Positions 42,191 through 53,148 of a DNA stretch of 64,000 nt are shown one piece after another (position 1 is the first letter of the stretch; every line of letters begins with the position of its first letter). The position numbers and the translations under genes are program-made. The notes beneath the pieces are model-generated. The model did not search any database. It worked only from the letters and a program-made list of their open reading frames with translations, and was not told the DNA's origin. Source of the stretch: Ipomoea triloba (taxonomy: Eukaryota; Streptophyta; Magnoliopsida; Solanales; Convolvulaceae); assembly GCF_003576645.1 (NCBI RefSeq), contig NC_044916.1:15654784-15718783 (forward strand), written 5' to 3'.

Positions 42191-42432
42191 ATATTTTTCA
42201 GCCCACTTTCGTGTTCAATCTAGGGTTTCGGAGCTTGCGTTATTATGGTCGATTTTGGTGCATTCTGTGTGGTCCTAGATGATTTAATGTGGTATTGGAC
42301 TCTCTCACTAACAAGTGCATATATGGCAATGCTCCCGCAGACTTGGTAAGGGAAAAAATATCGTTTCATATTCATATTGATTCTAATTTTGCCTCCGTGC
42401 CTGTGGTTCTTTCTCTGCCGTTGTTGGCATTT

Positions 42433-42606
42433 CACGATGGGGGGTGTGCATCATGTTGATATTTGTTGTGCATGAGGGCTGTTTTAGCTGTGCATTTTAG
42501 AGTATGTAATTGTGCATTCCATGATGGGGGGTGTGCATCATGTTGATATTTGTTGTGCATGAGGGCTGTTTTAGCTGTGCATTTCACATTATGTAATTGT
42601 GCATTC
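42433..42606. repeat. 87-bp tandem repeat, two units
   Basis: GATGGGGGGTGTGCATCATG begins at 42436 and again at 42523. The units contain TTGTTGTGCATGAGGGCTG and end near TATGTAATTGTGCATTC. Confidence 0.9.
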
Positions 42607-42772
42607 ACAGATGACTTATGTGATTTTCTGACATTAATTTCTAATATGTTTCAAACATACTGTTTTCTCTAAGCATATTCTTGTGTCTAACTAGTGTGCT
42701 CTGTGTGGCATTGAAGCAAGCGTTTCTTGCCTCATTTTTTGTGGGTCTTCATCTTCATGAGCGGGTGGGTCT

Positions 42773-43006
42773 GTGAGATGCCTGAAGCCGAAGCGTATGC
42801 AAATGTCTTGGAGAGACGGGACCATATTAGAGGACAGCGGCGTTTATACTATGCGCCACATGGAGACTTATTTGGGTCAGGGTGTTTCAAGCTGGGAGTG
42901 TGGCATAGTCAAAGGTGACAGGAACATGCTAAATGATTTGCGTAAGAAGTTCATGAACGATATTTTGGTGTCCAACATCAACACTCACAAGCATTCCGCG
43001 ATTTAG
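42773..43006 (+). pseudogene. Unrecognised coding-like block in the MULE
   Basis: Plus-strand frame reading HMETYLGQGVSSWECGIV, then GDRNMLNDLRKKFMNDILVS and NINTHKHSAI. Its composition looks protein-like, but I cannot name a family. Confidence 0.25.
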
Positions 43007-43668
43007 CGTGAGTTGGAGTATGATCGTAGTTTGTTTGGTGGTGCTAGGTAGCATTCATGGAATTGTTGTCTTTTTCCTTAGTTGTGTTTATAAACTTTAA
43101 GTAGTTGGTGGGGTTTGACTTGTATAATGCACTGACTGGTCTTTGGCTTTACGTTGTTCTAGTTATGCATTTTTTGTCTATTGGAAGGGCTTCACTTTTG
43201 TATTAGGGTGTGTGGCATGGTACTTTCGACGAAATAAATATAATAGGGTAGTACTAATGCATTGAGCTTGGCTAATGTGTAATTATGTTCCTTTAAAAAA
43301 GAGAATGAAGAATTTTGGGTTTTTTTAAAAAAAGAGAAGGAAGATTTTTGGTTTTTTTTGGCACAGCAATCGTAGTATCGTCTCGACCTGGTGCATTGCA
43401 CATTATAGCGAGGTGGTTGCACTGTATGTGTTTCTGCGCTGCATTGTTAGCTATAATTGTTTAATGTTGATGTGCGTGGTATTTTTGTATGATTGATTAA
43501 GAGTGTTTTAATGTGATAATAAGTCGGATCATAACCAGAAATAGACATTACAAACATCGAATTTAAAAAATTGATATGTCAATCCTCTAGGTAGGATTAC
43601 CAATGTTTTGTGAAATAATTGAGTGTGATGAATAACATTGGCAGAGGTAATATTTCAAATTTGTGTAA

Positions 43669-43941
43669 TCATGTCACATTTGTGCAGTATGGGTTTGTGT
43701 GAAATTTGCACGGAAGCCCCTGTTGTTTTAAATTACAATTGGCGCCTTTTTTAAGCAAGGGGTAGCCTTTTGAGCGAATCAAACACGTTGGATCGATCAA
43801 CTCATATTCCTTCATAAAAAGATCAACGGGTGGGGTCAAAGTCCGCTCTGTGCTATTGCACACTACAATATTGAGTGATGCATTAAATCTAGATCTGTGG
43901 TGCACAATCGGGGTGATCTCATCTTGGTTGATAATGTTCAC
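43669..43941 (-). pseudogene. Unrecognised minus-strand frame in the MULE
   Basis: 90 codons (MNIINQDEITPIVHHRSRFN to GLPCKFHTNPYCTNV), with a few Cys/His residues. It may be part of the same decayed gene as 44312-44569. Confidence 0.3.
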
Positions 43942-43994
43942 AAATGATGCACATCAATTACTAATCGGTCGGAAATTGCAGATTAATGGCTTTG

Positions 43995-44131
43995 GGGGGG
44001 GGGAGGGGGGAGGGGGATGATGTTGGTGTTATCCGGGTTATTGTGCTTATTGTGGCTAGTGGTTTTTNGGGGGGAGGGTGATGATGTTGGTGTTATCCGG
44101 GTTATTGTGCTTATTGTGGCTAGTGGTTTTT
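43995..44131. repeat. About 62-bp direct repeat around a single N (contig-join scar)
   Basis: The stretch with GATGATGTTGGTGTTATCC ... GGCTAGTGGTTTTT occurs once before the N at 44068 and again after it, next to a G-rich run (43995-44015). Confidence 0.85.
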
Positions 44132-44311
44132 ACGTTTAACATTTTAGCTTTATAATCGGCTACGACAAAATCATTCCAGAAGCAAACATTACAAACTTTA
44201 CTAATAAAATCTTTGTTGTCAAAACCATTCCACAAGTTGGCATTCTATTGTTTTGGGAAGAAATAGAAGTATCCATAAACATTGCGAAAGCAAGCATTCC
44301 GTTTTTTGTAC

Positions 44312-44569
44312 TCAATGCACATTTGGGCAATTGCGACTGTCATGCCATCCTAACTGATTACATTTGCAGCAAACACGCTTTGGCTTTGTTCCATCCAGGT
44401 TCACAGTTTTTGTGTAGACATTGAAACCGTAGTGCGTAGGTCCACAACGCATTGGTGCAATAAGGTGCTGAACATGGTGTAAGCGGCTCCCATAGGCACT
44501 GTCGCCGTTGAAGTTGTTTTCACTTGCATTTTTTGGTAGGGTTATATCAGAATAATATATTTTTTTCAT
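44312..44569 (-). pseudogene. Zinc-knuckle (CCHC) frame, possibly FAR1/MULE-derived
   Basis: 85 codons ending KPKRVCCKCNQLGWHDSRNC, with CxxC-x4-H-x4-C spacing. Such knuckles close many plant MULE transposases and FAR1-related proteins, which fits its location in a MULE. The upstream SWIM or transposase domain is not visible. Another frame starting MADYSTITPIELRLRKG lies upstream near 44968. Confidence 0.45.
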
Positions 44570-45369
44570 ATTTGTAAGTGCATAAACCCTCTTATGGCCA
44601 GTGGGTTATGTATATTTTTAAAACTGGGTTTGGCATTTTCCTTAGGTTTCAGGGAGAGGTGCATGTTACCCAATACTATGTTGCATCTGATAACCTCTAA
44701 CGTTGCACATTAACAATAACAACATTGCACTATCAAACCCGTTGCTATTCAAAACCCCACGCATTGTTCTTGGTTCTGATTAAAGCCCATCTGGTCTGGA
44801 CATGCGTAAGAACTCCCACTGCGTATGATTTATTCCCTTCATAGATTTTATGTATTCATAAACCCCCTACGTGTGGTTATCTCGAACAAGCATTCTACGC
44901 ATCTGGTTGTTGTACAACCCTTTCGTAGTCGTAATTCGATTGGAGTTATGGTTGAATAATCCGCCATGATAATGTACTCATTAGTATCACGCTTAATCAT
45001 TCAAGAAAACATATATGTTTGCATTGTCTCTCCTAGCCTTACACGGCGCCAAGATTTGAGGATTGAATATGGATTACGGTGGAGCAGCGTTTGGGCGTTT
45101 ATGGATTAGCCTTTCGTCGTCTATGGATTCGGATGGGGTAGCGTCTGGCATTTATAAATTTTCTAATTAAAGAGTTAATCCCATGCAGATAGGATTTAGT
45201 ACATTTTATTGTAATGCCCCTATGTCATTAGTTATTAATTAACGTCATTGCTTACTAGGGGTAATCGTAGCCTTTAGATCAAAACGAATAGATGGGCTGG
45301 ATTTGTCTTCATATCCTCACCTAAGGCTAGGTCCTCACCTGATTCGGACCCAGATTAAAGATATATAGA

Positions 45370-46030
45370 AAAAGAACTATTTCAATTATCGTAACTTAAA
45401 TGTAAAATTAAAAATATATTTCTAAATTAAAATCAAATTAAATTATTTCACTTTTAATCTTTTTCAATTTAATTTAAACATATTTTAAAAAATAAAATAA
45501 AAAAATATCTATAATATTAAAATGTTAAATTAAGTAGAAGATTTCAATTCTACCTATTTAGACTAAATTCGACATATCTAATTTAAATATAAATTTTAAT
45601 TCTATTTAATTTATTTTGTTTATAGTTGTAACAAAATTTCTTTTTATGTGCATGAAAATTCTTTTTAAAAAAATTATTTCGCTTACCTTAATTTGAATAT
45701 AGAATTAAAAGATATATATCTAAATTCGAATCAAATAAAAATATTTCATTTCTAATTACCATATTATTATTTAGTCATTCTGAAAAGAATATCAATCTAA
45801 ATATATTGTAATATAATGAAAATCTTATAACAAATAACAATGAGATTGTCTTTGGTTTATTTTAATTTTATTTTGCAACAAAGTTTCTTTCTATAGGCAT
45901 GAAAAGATATATAGAAAGATAACTATTTCAATTACCGTATTTAAATATAAAATTAAAAAATCTATATCTAAATTTAAATAAAATGAGATTATTTCATTTT
46001 AATTTTATAGTATTTTTAATATCAAATTTA
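45370..46030. repeat. AT-rich dispersed repeat, copies 2-4
   Basis: Three further copies of the 41310-41560 repeat in tandem-like arrangement (starting near 45370, 45640 and 45880). Shared text: CAACAAAGTTTCTTTCTATA, GCATGAAAAGATATATAG, TTTCAATTACCGTA. Confidence 0.65.
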
Positions 46031-46053
46031 TATATACGGTATATTAATCAAGA

Positions 46054-46057
46054 TGAT

Positions 46058-46101
<44 letters not shown>
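46054..46101. repeat. (TA)n microsatellite
   Basis: Uninterrupted TA run. Confidence 0.95.
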
Positions 46102-46103
<2 letters not shown>

Positions 46104-46369
46104 TATGAAATACGCGAATATTTGTTATATAACTAACATATTAGCATGTGAATTATAAAACTAATATATAACAAAAATATATATATTGGAAATGAATATA
46201 TTATGAAATAATACATATCTATATACAAAAAGTCACGTATATACCTCATAATCATGAAACACACACTCCAAACGGAAAAATAAGGATGGAGCATATATTT
46301 GTGCAAAAGCTCAAAAAATTGTGGTAAGAAATCTTTCTAATATAACCTCTATTAAAAGTTTCACATGGA

Positions 46370-46525
46370 TTTTTTTTTTTTTGAAGCACTACTGACTCAA
46401 CCTACTGAAGCACAACGAGTCAACAGTTGCACAGTTGCCTCCACTAAGGCTCAAACCCACTCCGATCATATATGTGGGAGTGTTAATCGGGACACCGAAT
46501 GCCACTTGACCACAAGGTCTTTAGC
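46370..46525 (-). mobile_element. SINE with target-site duplication
   Basis: Minus strand: head AGACCTTGTGGTCAAGTGGC (A-box region), B box GGTTTGAGCC, body GTTGACTCGTTGTGCTTCAG, A-run tail (46370-46382 as T). CACATGGA at 46362-46369 and 46526-46533 is a perfect target duplication. Same family as 41558-41697. Confidence 0.85.
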
Positions 46526-46533
46526 CACATGGA

Positions 46534-47066
46534 ATTATTTTAGGAGATGAAAGTATTTTGTTTTATTTTTTAGGATACGATGAATGAACTGTGACAGACT
46601 CAGACTGATGCATCAGATACAGCGTTGTGGTTGGAGGCCACCAGTGGTGTAAAGAGGGGAGGCTATATATATGGCTTTGGCTCGGATACGCTGCACTATT
46701 TTCCTGAAGCTTCAAAGAAATCAAAATCTCAAGCTGGAGCGTCATCTTCAAATGTAGCTTTGATGACAGAAATTCAAGAAATGAGGGAAGAAATAAAACA
46801 AAATGTTTCAGGAAGAAAACAAGTTTATCTGAGAAGAACTTGAAAAGATGGGTGCTATATTTGCACAACTCAGTGCAAATCCAATTCTTAAGTTCTTTAA
46901 ACTTGAACAACTCCAGTTCACTAAACGATGAAACACAAGCTCCTTTTAATGAAGATTAAATACTTCAATGTTCATTTTTCCGGATTCTCATTTTGGTCGG
47001 AAACCCATTTACCGATCAATAACCCCCGTTTTTAGTTGGACGGAAATAGCGAAATTTCCAATAGTG
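46534..47066 (+). mobile_element. CACTA (En/Spm) element, 3' terminal part
   Basis: Ends GCGAAATTTCCAATAGTG, the complement of a CACTATTGGAAATTTCGC terminus, the CACTA signature. Contains the last exon(s) of a transposase-24-like gene. The other terminus is not in evidence and the left side may be displaced by the SINE or deleted. Confidence 0.75.
46577..46930 (+). pseudogene. Transposase_24-like (PF03004) fragment of CACTA
   Basis: After a TTTTTTTAG acceptor-like site (about 46573) the frame reads ALWLEATSGVKRGGYIYGFG, then SDTLHYFPEASKK, the conserved C-terminal text of plant En/Spm transposase-24 proteins. A coiled-coil tail follows (LMTEIQEMREEIKQ). A stop (TGA) near 46586 and a frameshift near 46800 break it; the other frame continues EELEKMGAIFAQLSANP. 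Confidence 0.7.
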
Positions 47067-47388
47067 AATATTCACGTTACAGTATTACTAATTATCTCAA
47101 ATCCTACGTGGTGATAATATAAGATTATCGAGATACTTACCTATCTTAAACTAAATAAGATTATATAATATTCAATACTCATATTATATATACATAATGT
47201 TACTTAACTCGTACCCTAAATGTGGCATTCCTCCTCATTACTCTTTTTTTTTTCTTTTTTTAACCATAACTTTGTTTTATGCTTGATTAGTTGGAATGGT
47301 TGAGCTACAAAAGTATATTCCCCAGTTCAAAAGTCAAAACTTATATAAATCCACTCCCCCACCCCCCCCCCCCCCCCCCCCCCCCCCC
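47067..47388. other. Spacer ending in poly-C
   Basis: No gene seen. The last 38 bases before the gap are almost pure C, the likely cause of the assembly break. Confidence 0.7.
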
Positions 47389-48295
47389 NNNNNNNNNNNN
47401 NNNNNNNNNNNNNNNNNNNNNNNNNNNNNNNNNNNNNNNNNNNNNNNNNNNNNNNNNNNNNNNNNNNNNNNNNNNNNNNNNNNNNNNNNNNNNNNNNNNN
47501 NNNNNNNNNNNNNNNNNNNNNNNNNNNNNNNNNNNNNNNNNNNNNNNNNNNNNNNNNNNNNNNNNNNNNNNNNNNNNNNNNNNNNNNNNNNNNNNNNNNN
47601 NNNNNNNNNNNNNNNNNNNNNNNNNNNNNNNNNNNNNNNNNNNNNNNNNNNNNNNNNNNNNNNNNNNNNNNNNNNNNNNNNNNNNNNNNNNNNNNNNNNN
47701 NNNNNNNNNNNNNNNNNNNNNNNNNNNNNNNNNNNNNNNNNNNNNNNNNNNNNNNNNNNNNNNNNNNNNNNNNNNNNNNNNNNNNNNNNNNNNNNNNNNN
47801 NNNNNNNNNNNNNNNNNNNNNNNNNNNNNNNNNNNNNNNNNNNNNNNNNNNNNNNNNNNNNNNNNNNNNNNNNNNNNNNNNNNNNNNNNNNNNNNNNNNN
47901 NNNNNNNNNNNNNNNNNNNNNNNNNNNNNNNNNNNNNNNNNNNNNNNNNNNNNNNNNNNNNNNNNNNNNNNNNNNNNNNNNNNNNNNNNNNNNNNNNNNN
48001 NNNNNNNNNNNNNNNNNNNNNNNNNNNNNNNNNNNNNNNNNNNNNNNNNNNNNNNNNNNNNNNNNNNNNNNNNNNNNNNNNNNNNNNNNNNNNNNNNNNN
48101 NNNNNNNNNNNNNNNNNNNNNNNNNNNNNNNNNNNNNNNNNNNNNNNNNNNNNNNNNNNNNNNNNNNNNNNNNNNNNNNNNNNNNNNNNNNNNNNNNNNN
48201 NNNNNNNNNNNNNNNNNNNNNNNNNNNNNNNNNNNNNNNNNNNNNNNNNNNNNNNNNNNNNNNNNNNNNNNNNNNNNNNNNNNNNNNNNNNNNNN
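47389..48295. other. Assembly gap (907 N) inside a poly-C tract
   Basis: C-run at 47351-47388 and again at 48296-48317. The long proline/glycine frames drawn across it are artefacts. Confidence 1.
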
Positions 48296-48916
48296 CCCCC
48301 CCCCCCCCCCCCCCCCCGTGCACCCCCCAAATATATTATACGGATCGGAGTATTAGGATATCTATAATCTATAAAAAAAAAAAAAATGTCCATCTAACAA
48401 ATCCATAGCTTCATTACCTAAAAATCTCGAGCTGTTATACCATGGACCAAGGTGAGTTGTTATAACATGGATCAGGGTCCACCTTGCAAGGTGGACCATG
48501 ATCCTAAACTGTGTATTTTTAGTATTGGAATTATGAACTTCTAGAATATAAATTGTGTTTCTAAGTCAAAACACATTACAGTTGTAGAAGAAAATTTGTG
48601 AATACAATACAAGGTCATCAAATCCTAATCTATCAATATTGTGTCACTGCAGTATTTGAAGGGAACTTGTGAAATACAAATAAAGGTAAAAAGACAATTG
48701 TGAACATTTAGTATGTAAATTATGTATTTAAGTCATAACAACATCAACATTTAAAACCCCCTCCACAGAATAATTTGCGAAAAATCTCTTTAAACAATTT
48801 TTTTTAGAAACACTCATGATTGTTTACAAGGTATGCTTTCTCAATCTTTTTTAGTTTAAAGAATCAATGCCTCCACTACTAAAGTTTGATCATGTGATCA
48901 CCCATTTAAAATCAGT

Positions 48917-49497
48917 CGTTATACTGTGGACCATGGTCACAAAATGACGTTGTTTCAATAAGTGAGAGAAACGGCTGGCGTAAATCTCTGTAATTGATAC
49001 TACATTTTATCTCAAATGATACCGCCTCACATTTGTTTTTATATTATCGAATGAAACTGTAGTTTATCGAAATGTAACTGTAGTTGTGTTGAAATGTAAC
49101 TGCATTGTATATAAACTGATACTGAATAACAGTTTCGCATTTTTTGGTGTATCGTGTCCAATGAAACTGTAATTATATCGAAATGATATTGTAGTTGTTT
49201 TGAAATGAAACTGCAGTGTATTATAAAAGAAACTGTAGTTGTGTTGAAAGGAAACTAAATAACAAGTTCACATATTTGAGTGTATAATATCGAATGAAAC
49301 TACACTTATATCGAAAAGAAACTGCAGTTGTGTTGAAATATAATTGCAATTGTGTTAAAATGTAACTGCAGTGTATATAAACTGAAAGTGAATGACGCGG
49401 AACGGAGGTCGTTTCATCCGTCTGTTTTCATTAATCAAAACGAGGTCGTTTTGATGCGCGGTCCACAATCCATCGTGAACCGCGATCCACGATAAAA
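48917..49497. mobile_element. Nested element with related ends and GAAACTG repeats
   Basis: Starts GTTATACTGTGGACCATGGT; the right end is GCGATCCACGATAA (TTATCGTGGATCGC on the other strand). The middle (49040-49390) is an array of imperfect AATGAAACTGTAGTTGTGTT-like units. No coding capacity. Confidence 0.5.
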
Positions 49498-49699
49498 TTT
49501 ACGATTTAAAATGATAACAGAGGTGTCATCACACTAGGCAAAACAATACAACATTTAATACAAAAAATATTTATTGCTTATAAATTTAATGTGGGCAAAA
49601 CTAGAAATATATCGCGTAATCATGTATTAATTATACTTTTTAAATTTGTGTGTTCAATCAAAGAAGACATAAAATGTATTACAATTAAAGGTAAAGGCC

Positions 49700-49709
49700 C
49701 TACTACTAC

Positions 49710-49748
<39 letters not shown>
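49700..49748. repeat. (ATT)n microsatellite
   Basis: ATT/TTA run. Confidence 0.95.
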
Positions 49749-50309
49749 GCAATAAACAATACTTTAAGATATTTATTATCGCTTTTGGACTTTAAAAGAG
49801 AGACCACCCCCTCCCCTCAAAAAAAAAAAAAAAATTGATAAGTTTAATTTGGGAGCATAACTATAGAGAAATGACAAAATAGAAGATTTTAATTAGCCAA
49901 GATAAAAATAGATGGCAAATTATTCTGTGGACCCGGGACCACCTTGAGGTTTTGAATATTCACAATTTACATACTAAATGTTCACAATTTACCTTTTAAA
50001 AATTTACAATTTGTATACTACGAACACACAATGTTAACATCCACAATTTATGTGTTTTGACTTAGAAACACAATTTATATTTTAAAAATTCATAATTCTA
50101 ATACTAAAAATACATAGTTTAGGATCATGGTCCACCTAAGGTGGACCTAATCCATGGTATAACAACTAAAAGTATATAAAATTGTTTTGTCTTTCAACCA
50201 AACACAGAAAATTCGTTTATCTAAAACATTATAAATTCTTAAAATGTGTTTGTCCAATTAAATCATATGTCTAAACAAAGGATCTCAAACCTCTCAAATT
50301 GAATTTTTT

Positions 50310-50585
50310 AAAAATGAAATAAATTGTATGCTTAATGGGCTTGGAGAGGAAATTTTAGGAAACAAATTTGTATAATGTATTTGACCATATTAAAAAATAA
50401 AAGAATTAAATCGTATACTTTATGGGGTTGGAGAGGAAATTTTAGGAAACAGATTTAGAAAATGCATTTGACCATACTAAATAAAAAAAAAAAGAATTAA
50501 ATTGTATGCTTACTGGGTTTGGAGCGGAAATTTTAGGAAACAAATTTGGAAAATGTGTTTGGCTTAAAAAAAAAAGAAAAAAAAG
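50310..50585. repeat. Three tandem units of about 95-105 bp
   Basis: GAGAGGAAATTTTAGGAAAC occurs near 50344 and 50427, with GAGCGGAAATTTTAGGAAAC near 50521. Each is preceded by ATTGTATGCTTA-like text and followed by TTTGACCATA-like text. Confidence 0.85.
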
Positions 50586-50733
50586 AAAAAAAAAGGAAAA
50601 TTAAATTGCAAACACAGAATATGGTGTATATCTCATAATTGCAATCCAAACAAGTTTAAGAAATGTCTTTCAATAAATGTGGTCACTCCTAACCAATTTG
50701 GTTGGTGTGAGTGGCTGAACACTCTTATCCTTA

Positions 50734-51096
50734 GAGCATTCGTAGTGGTGGTCTTTTCATGATTTTTTTATGGTTAGAGTGCTTACATGGAGGTGAGAGA
50801 GGGAAGAGAGAGGGTAAGAGTTTCTACTGCAAGAGATGGGTCTTTTGCAGAAAGTGGGACCCACAACAGATAAATTTCAGCCGCAAATGCCTCGCGTGGC
50901 AGGCACAAATGCGCCCAGCGGGCGCGTGCAGCATCACAAGTGCTGAGATTATTGTTTTTCTTTTTTAATAAGCTTTAATGTTTTTCCCCTTTATTTTATT
51001 TTATTTTTTTATCTTCCCTCCCATATTCGCTTTCCTAATCACACTTACAAAAACTCCTCAAAAATCACAAAAAAAATATAACTATTATGGATGCTC
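50734..51096. mobile_element. Tourist-like (PIF/Harbinger) MITE, 363 bp
   Basis: TTA on each side (50731-50733, 51097-51099) and terminal repeats GAGCATTCGTAGTGGT and AACTATTATGGATGCTC. Short length, TTA target and GAGCAT ends are the Tourist pattern. No coding capacity. Confidence 0.85.
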
Positions 51097-51274
51097 TTAA
51101 GGAAGGTTAGGAGTTAAAAAAAATTTTTGTATGAAAAAATCAATATGGCTAATACTTTGCCCGTCAATTGAGCTGGCTCGATGCGAACGTGGATTGGTCA
51201 AATAAATGTGGTGGCTCTTCTCTGGGAACAAGATTTACCTCTTTACCATCATGTTAGGCCTAGGTATGGAGACT

Positions 51275-51826
51275 AGGCAAATTTTATTGTGGACCATGGT
51301 CTATGTAGCAGCATGGACGATGAAGTATGTATCATTTTAATTACACTTCAGCTTATTTGACAATATTGCTATGTTTTTTAATTTCATTTTTCCTCTACAC
51401 TAGTTTCATTATAGCAATACTAAATCATTTTAATTCTACTATATTTTCATTTGATAATATACATTATTGCTTGAACTCTATTTTTTTTTTGTTTAATTTT
51501 TCACGCACACTAGTTTAATTATAGTAATGTTTAAGTATTATTTTAATTGCACTTCAGGTCATTTGACAACATATGTTATTGTATGGCTCTGGATTTTAGT
51601 TTCACTTTCCACGCACACTAATTTCATTATAGAAATACTAAAGTATTATTTTAATTATACTACAGCAAATAATGTTCTTTGTTGTTTCTTTTTTTTAGTT
51701 TCGTTTTCCCCACACAATAGTTTCATTATAGTAATACTAAAGTATCAATTTTATTCTACTATAATTTCATACGACGATCATCGTCTGCACATCGATGTGT
51801 GGACCATGGTCCACTGTATAACAACT
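51275..51826. mobile_element. Third element of the GTGGACCATGGTC family
   Basis: Left end AAATTTTATTGTGGACCATG, right end GTGTGGACCATGGTCCACTG and TATAACAAC. The interior is five imperfect units of about 95 bp, each with ACTAGTTTCATTATAGCAAT-like text (51390-51775). Confidence 0.55.
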
Positions 51827-51908
51827 GTGAGGATTCTCATTGTGAGGGATTTTGTCTTTGTGGGCAAGTTTTGACATATAAAATTTGACTCTAACCCCCT
51901 TTTCATCC

Positions 51909-52411
51909 TGTTGAATTTAATTAACCCAGGGGTCCGGACTAATAAACCCGTTAAATGAATGATAATATGAACAAATAGGAAATAATAGACGAAATGAGTG
52001 TGGCAAGGTCACGGGGACCAAATATCGTATTAGAACGTACTGAATAAGCTATTACAAGACAATGTAAAGCTATTACAAGTATAGTTTAGGACAAAGAATA
52101 TAGAACATCCCTTAATGAGACAATAACACGCCTACTTATACCCTCCAAAACCCCTAACCGCCCCCCTAAGACGGGGGAACGGTTATACCCGCGACCGGGC
52201 CCGTGGCCAAGCCCTCTCAGCCGAGGCCCCTGGCCTAGACCTCCTAGTCGAGGCTCTGGGCCGAGGCCTCTTAGCCGAGGCCTTGGGCCGAGATGCTAAA
52301 TGAATTAGCCTGGGTCCAGCACGGGGCTCCACCCCCGGTCCCGGACCTTCTCGTAACCCTTGTCTTACTCCCTCGGGTCGAATTGGCCCGTTCCTAATAT
52401 ATCCATCATCA
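51909..52411 (-). mobile_element. Tat-2 3' LTR
   Basis: Minus sense: starts TGATGATGGATATATTAGG and ends AATTCAACA, about 503 bp, with a TATA-like GGTATAAGTAGG near 52137 and GGCCGAGG-rich U3. It is preceded by a polypurine tract GGAGAGTGGGGGAC (52412-52425). Confidence 0.75.
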
Positions 52412-52425
52412 GTCCCCCACTCTCC
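52412..52425 (-). other. Polypurine tract of Tat-2
   Basis: Minus strand GGAGAGTGGGGGAC directly upstream of the 3' LTR. Confidence 0.75.
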
Positions 52426-52675
52426 GAGCTGCGAGAAGTCGTCAGCGAAGGAGAGTAGACACTCTGACCCGTCCTCGTACGTCCTCATGTATATACAACC
52501 AATCGCGTGCAACACCATACAGCCGAGCAGGCGTCCCAAGTGAGTCCCCGAGCGCGCATAACACCTGATTTTATCACAAATAAACTCCTTCCCTTACAAA
52601 GGCTCTTATTGACTTCTAGATAAGATAGAATGCTATCAAGATATGCTAGAATCCCAAAAGGTTTGCAACTCTTTC

Positions 52676-52685
52676 CTATAAAAGC
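52676..52685 (+). promoter_or_regulatory. TATA box for the antisense ORF
   Basis: CCTATAAAAG lies about 470 bp upstream of the first plausible ATG (53149) of the antisense ORF, with a pyrimidine-rich leader and a possible leader intron (GGTTAGTACC donor near 52978, TTTTTCGTGTAG acceptor near 53089). Confidence 0.5.
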
Positions 52686-53148
52686 ATGGGAAATCCCCCA
52701 AATCACACCCATCAACATCCATCACCTTTTCCTCTTCCCAAAACCCATCTCCATCATCTTTTTCCTTTCCCAACACTCTTTCCAATTTTGAAAATGTGGT
52801 CAACCCCTTCCCCCCCCCCCCTTTTCCCCCCTTTCTTCCATTCCCCACCTATTTAATCCCCCTCAACCCCTTATTTTGGCCACCACCCCCACTTCTTCCT
52901 CTAGATTTTCTCTCAAGCTCTCCTCAATCTCAAGTGCTCTCCTCCTCCGTCCAAGCCGAGCCCTACAACCCGAGCCCGGTTAGTACCTTCTCCCCTCCTT
53001 ACGTTCAGTTATTATCACCATTATGCCTATTTATTTATGTTTTTTTTCGCAATTCTCGTGCTCGCCTAAATGTTTTTTTTTTCGTGTAGTCCTCGGCCGT
53101 GAGCCCCCCCCACCCCCCTTCCATCTCTTCTCTCCCTTGACTCCTTGC

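Larger units (their letters stand above)
41754..45351. mobile_element. MULE (Mutator-like element), 3.6 kb
   Basis: The flanks are AGATTTAAG (41745-41753) and AGATTAAAG (45352-45360), a 9-bp duplication with one mismatch. Around the element the AT-rich repeat continues, so the empty site can be reconstructed. The ends are degenerate inverted repeats: GATCAAATTAATGAGGACAC...TTAGGTGAGGAG at the left, and on the right, reading inward, GGGTCCGAATCAGGTGAGGA...TTAGGTGAGGAT. The interior holds a short ORF start, an 87-bp tandem repeat and a zinc-knuckle frame. No complete MURA transposase is visible. Confidence 0.7.
48431..50167. mobile_element. TIR element with GTTATACCATGGACC ends (about 1.7 kb)
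   Basis: Left arm 48431-48595 and right arm 49990-50167 are inverted repeats: GTTATACCATGGACC..., GGACCATGATCCTAAACT, TAAATTGTGTTTCTAAGTC and complements. Non-coding. A smaller nested element with related ends lies inside (48917-49497). No convincing target duplication was found. Confidence 0.6.

Noticed and set aside
47291..48408. Proline- or glycine-rich ORFs of about 330-370 codons on both strands
   Set aside because: They run through 907 N and poly-C; not real coding sequence.
52183..52848. Minus-strand ORFs in the Tat-2 3' LTR and antisense leader
   Set aside because: Low-complexity Arg/Gly frames in GC-rich LTR sequence; no family resemblance.
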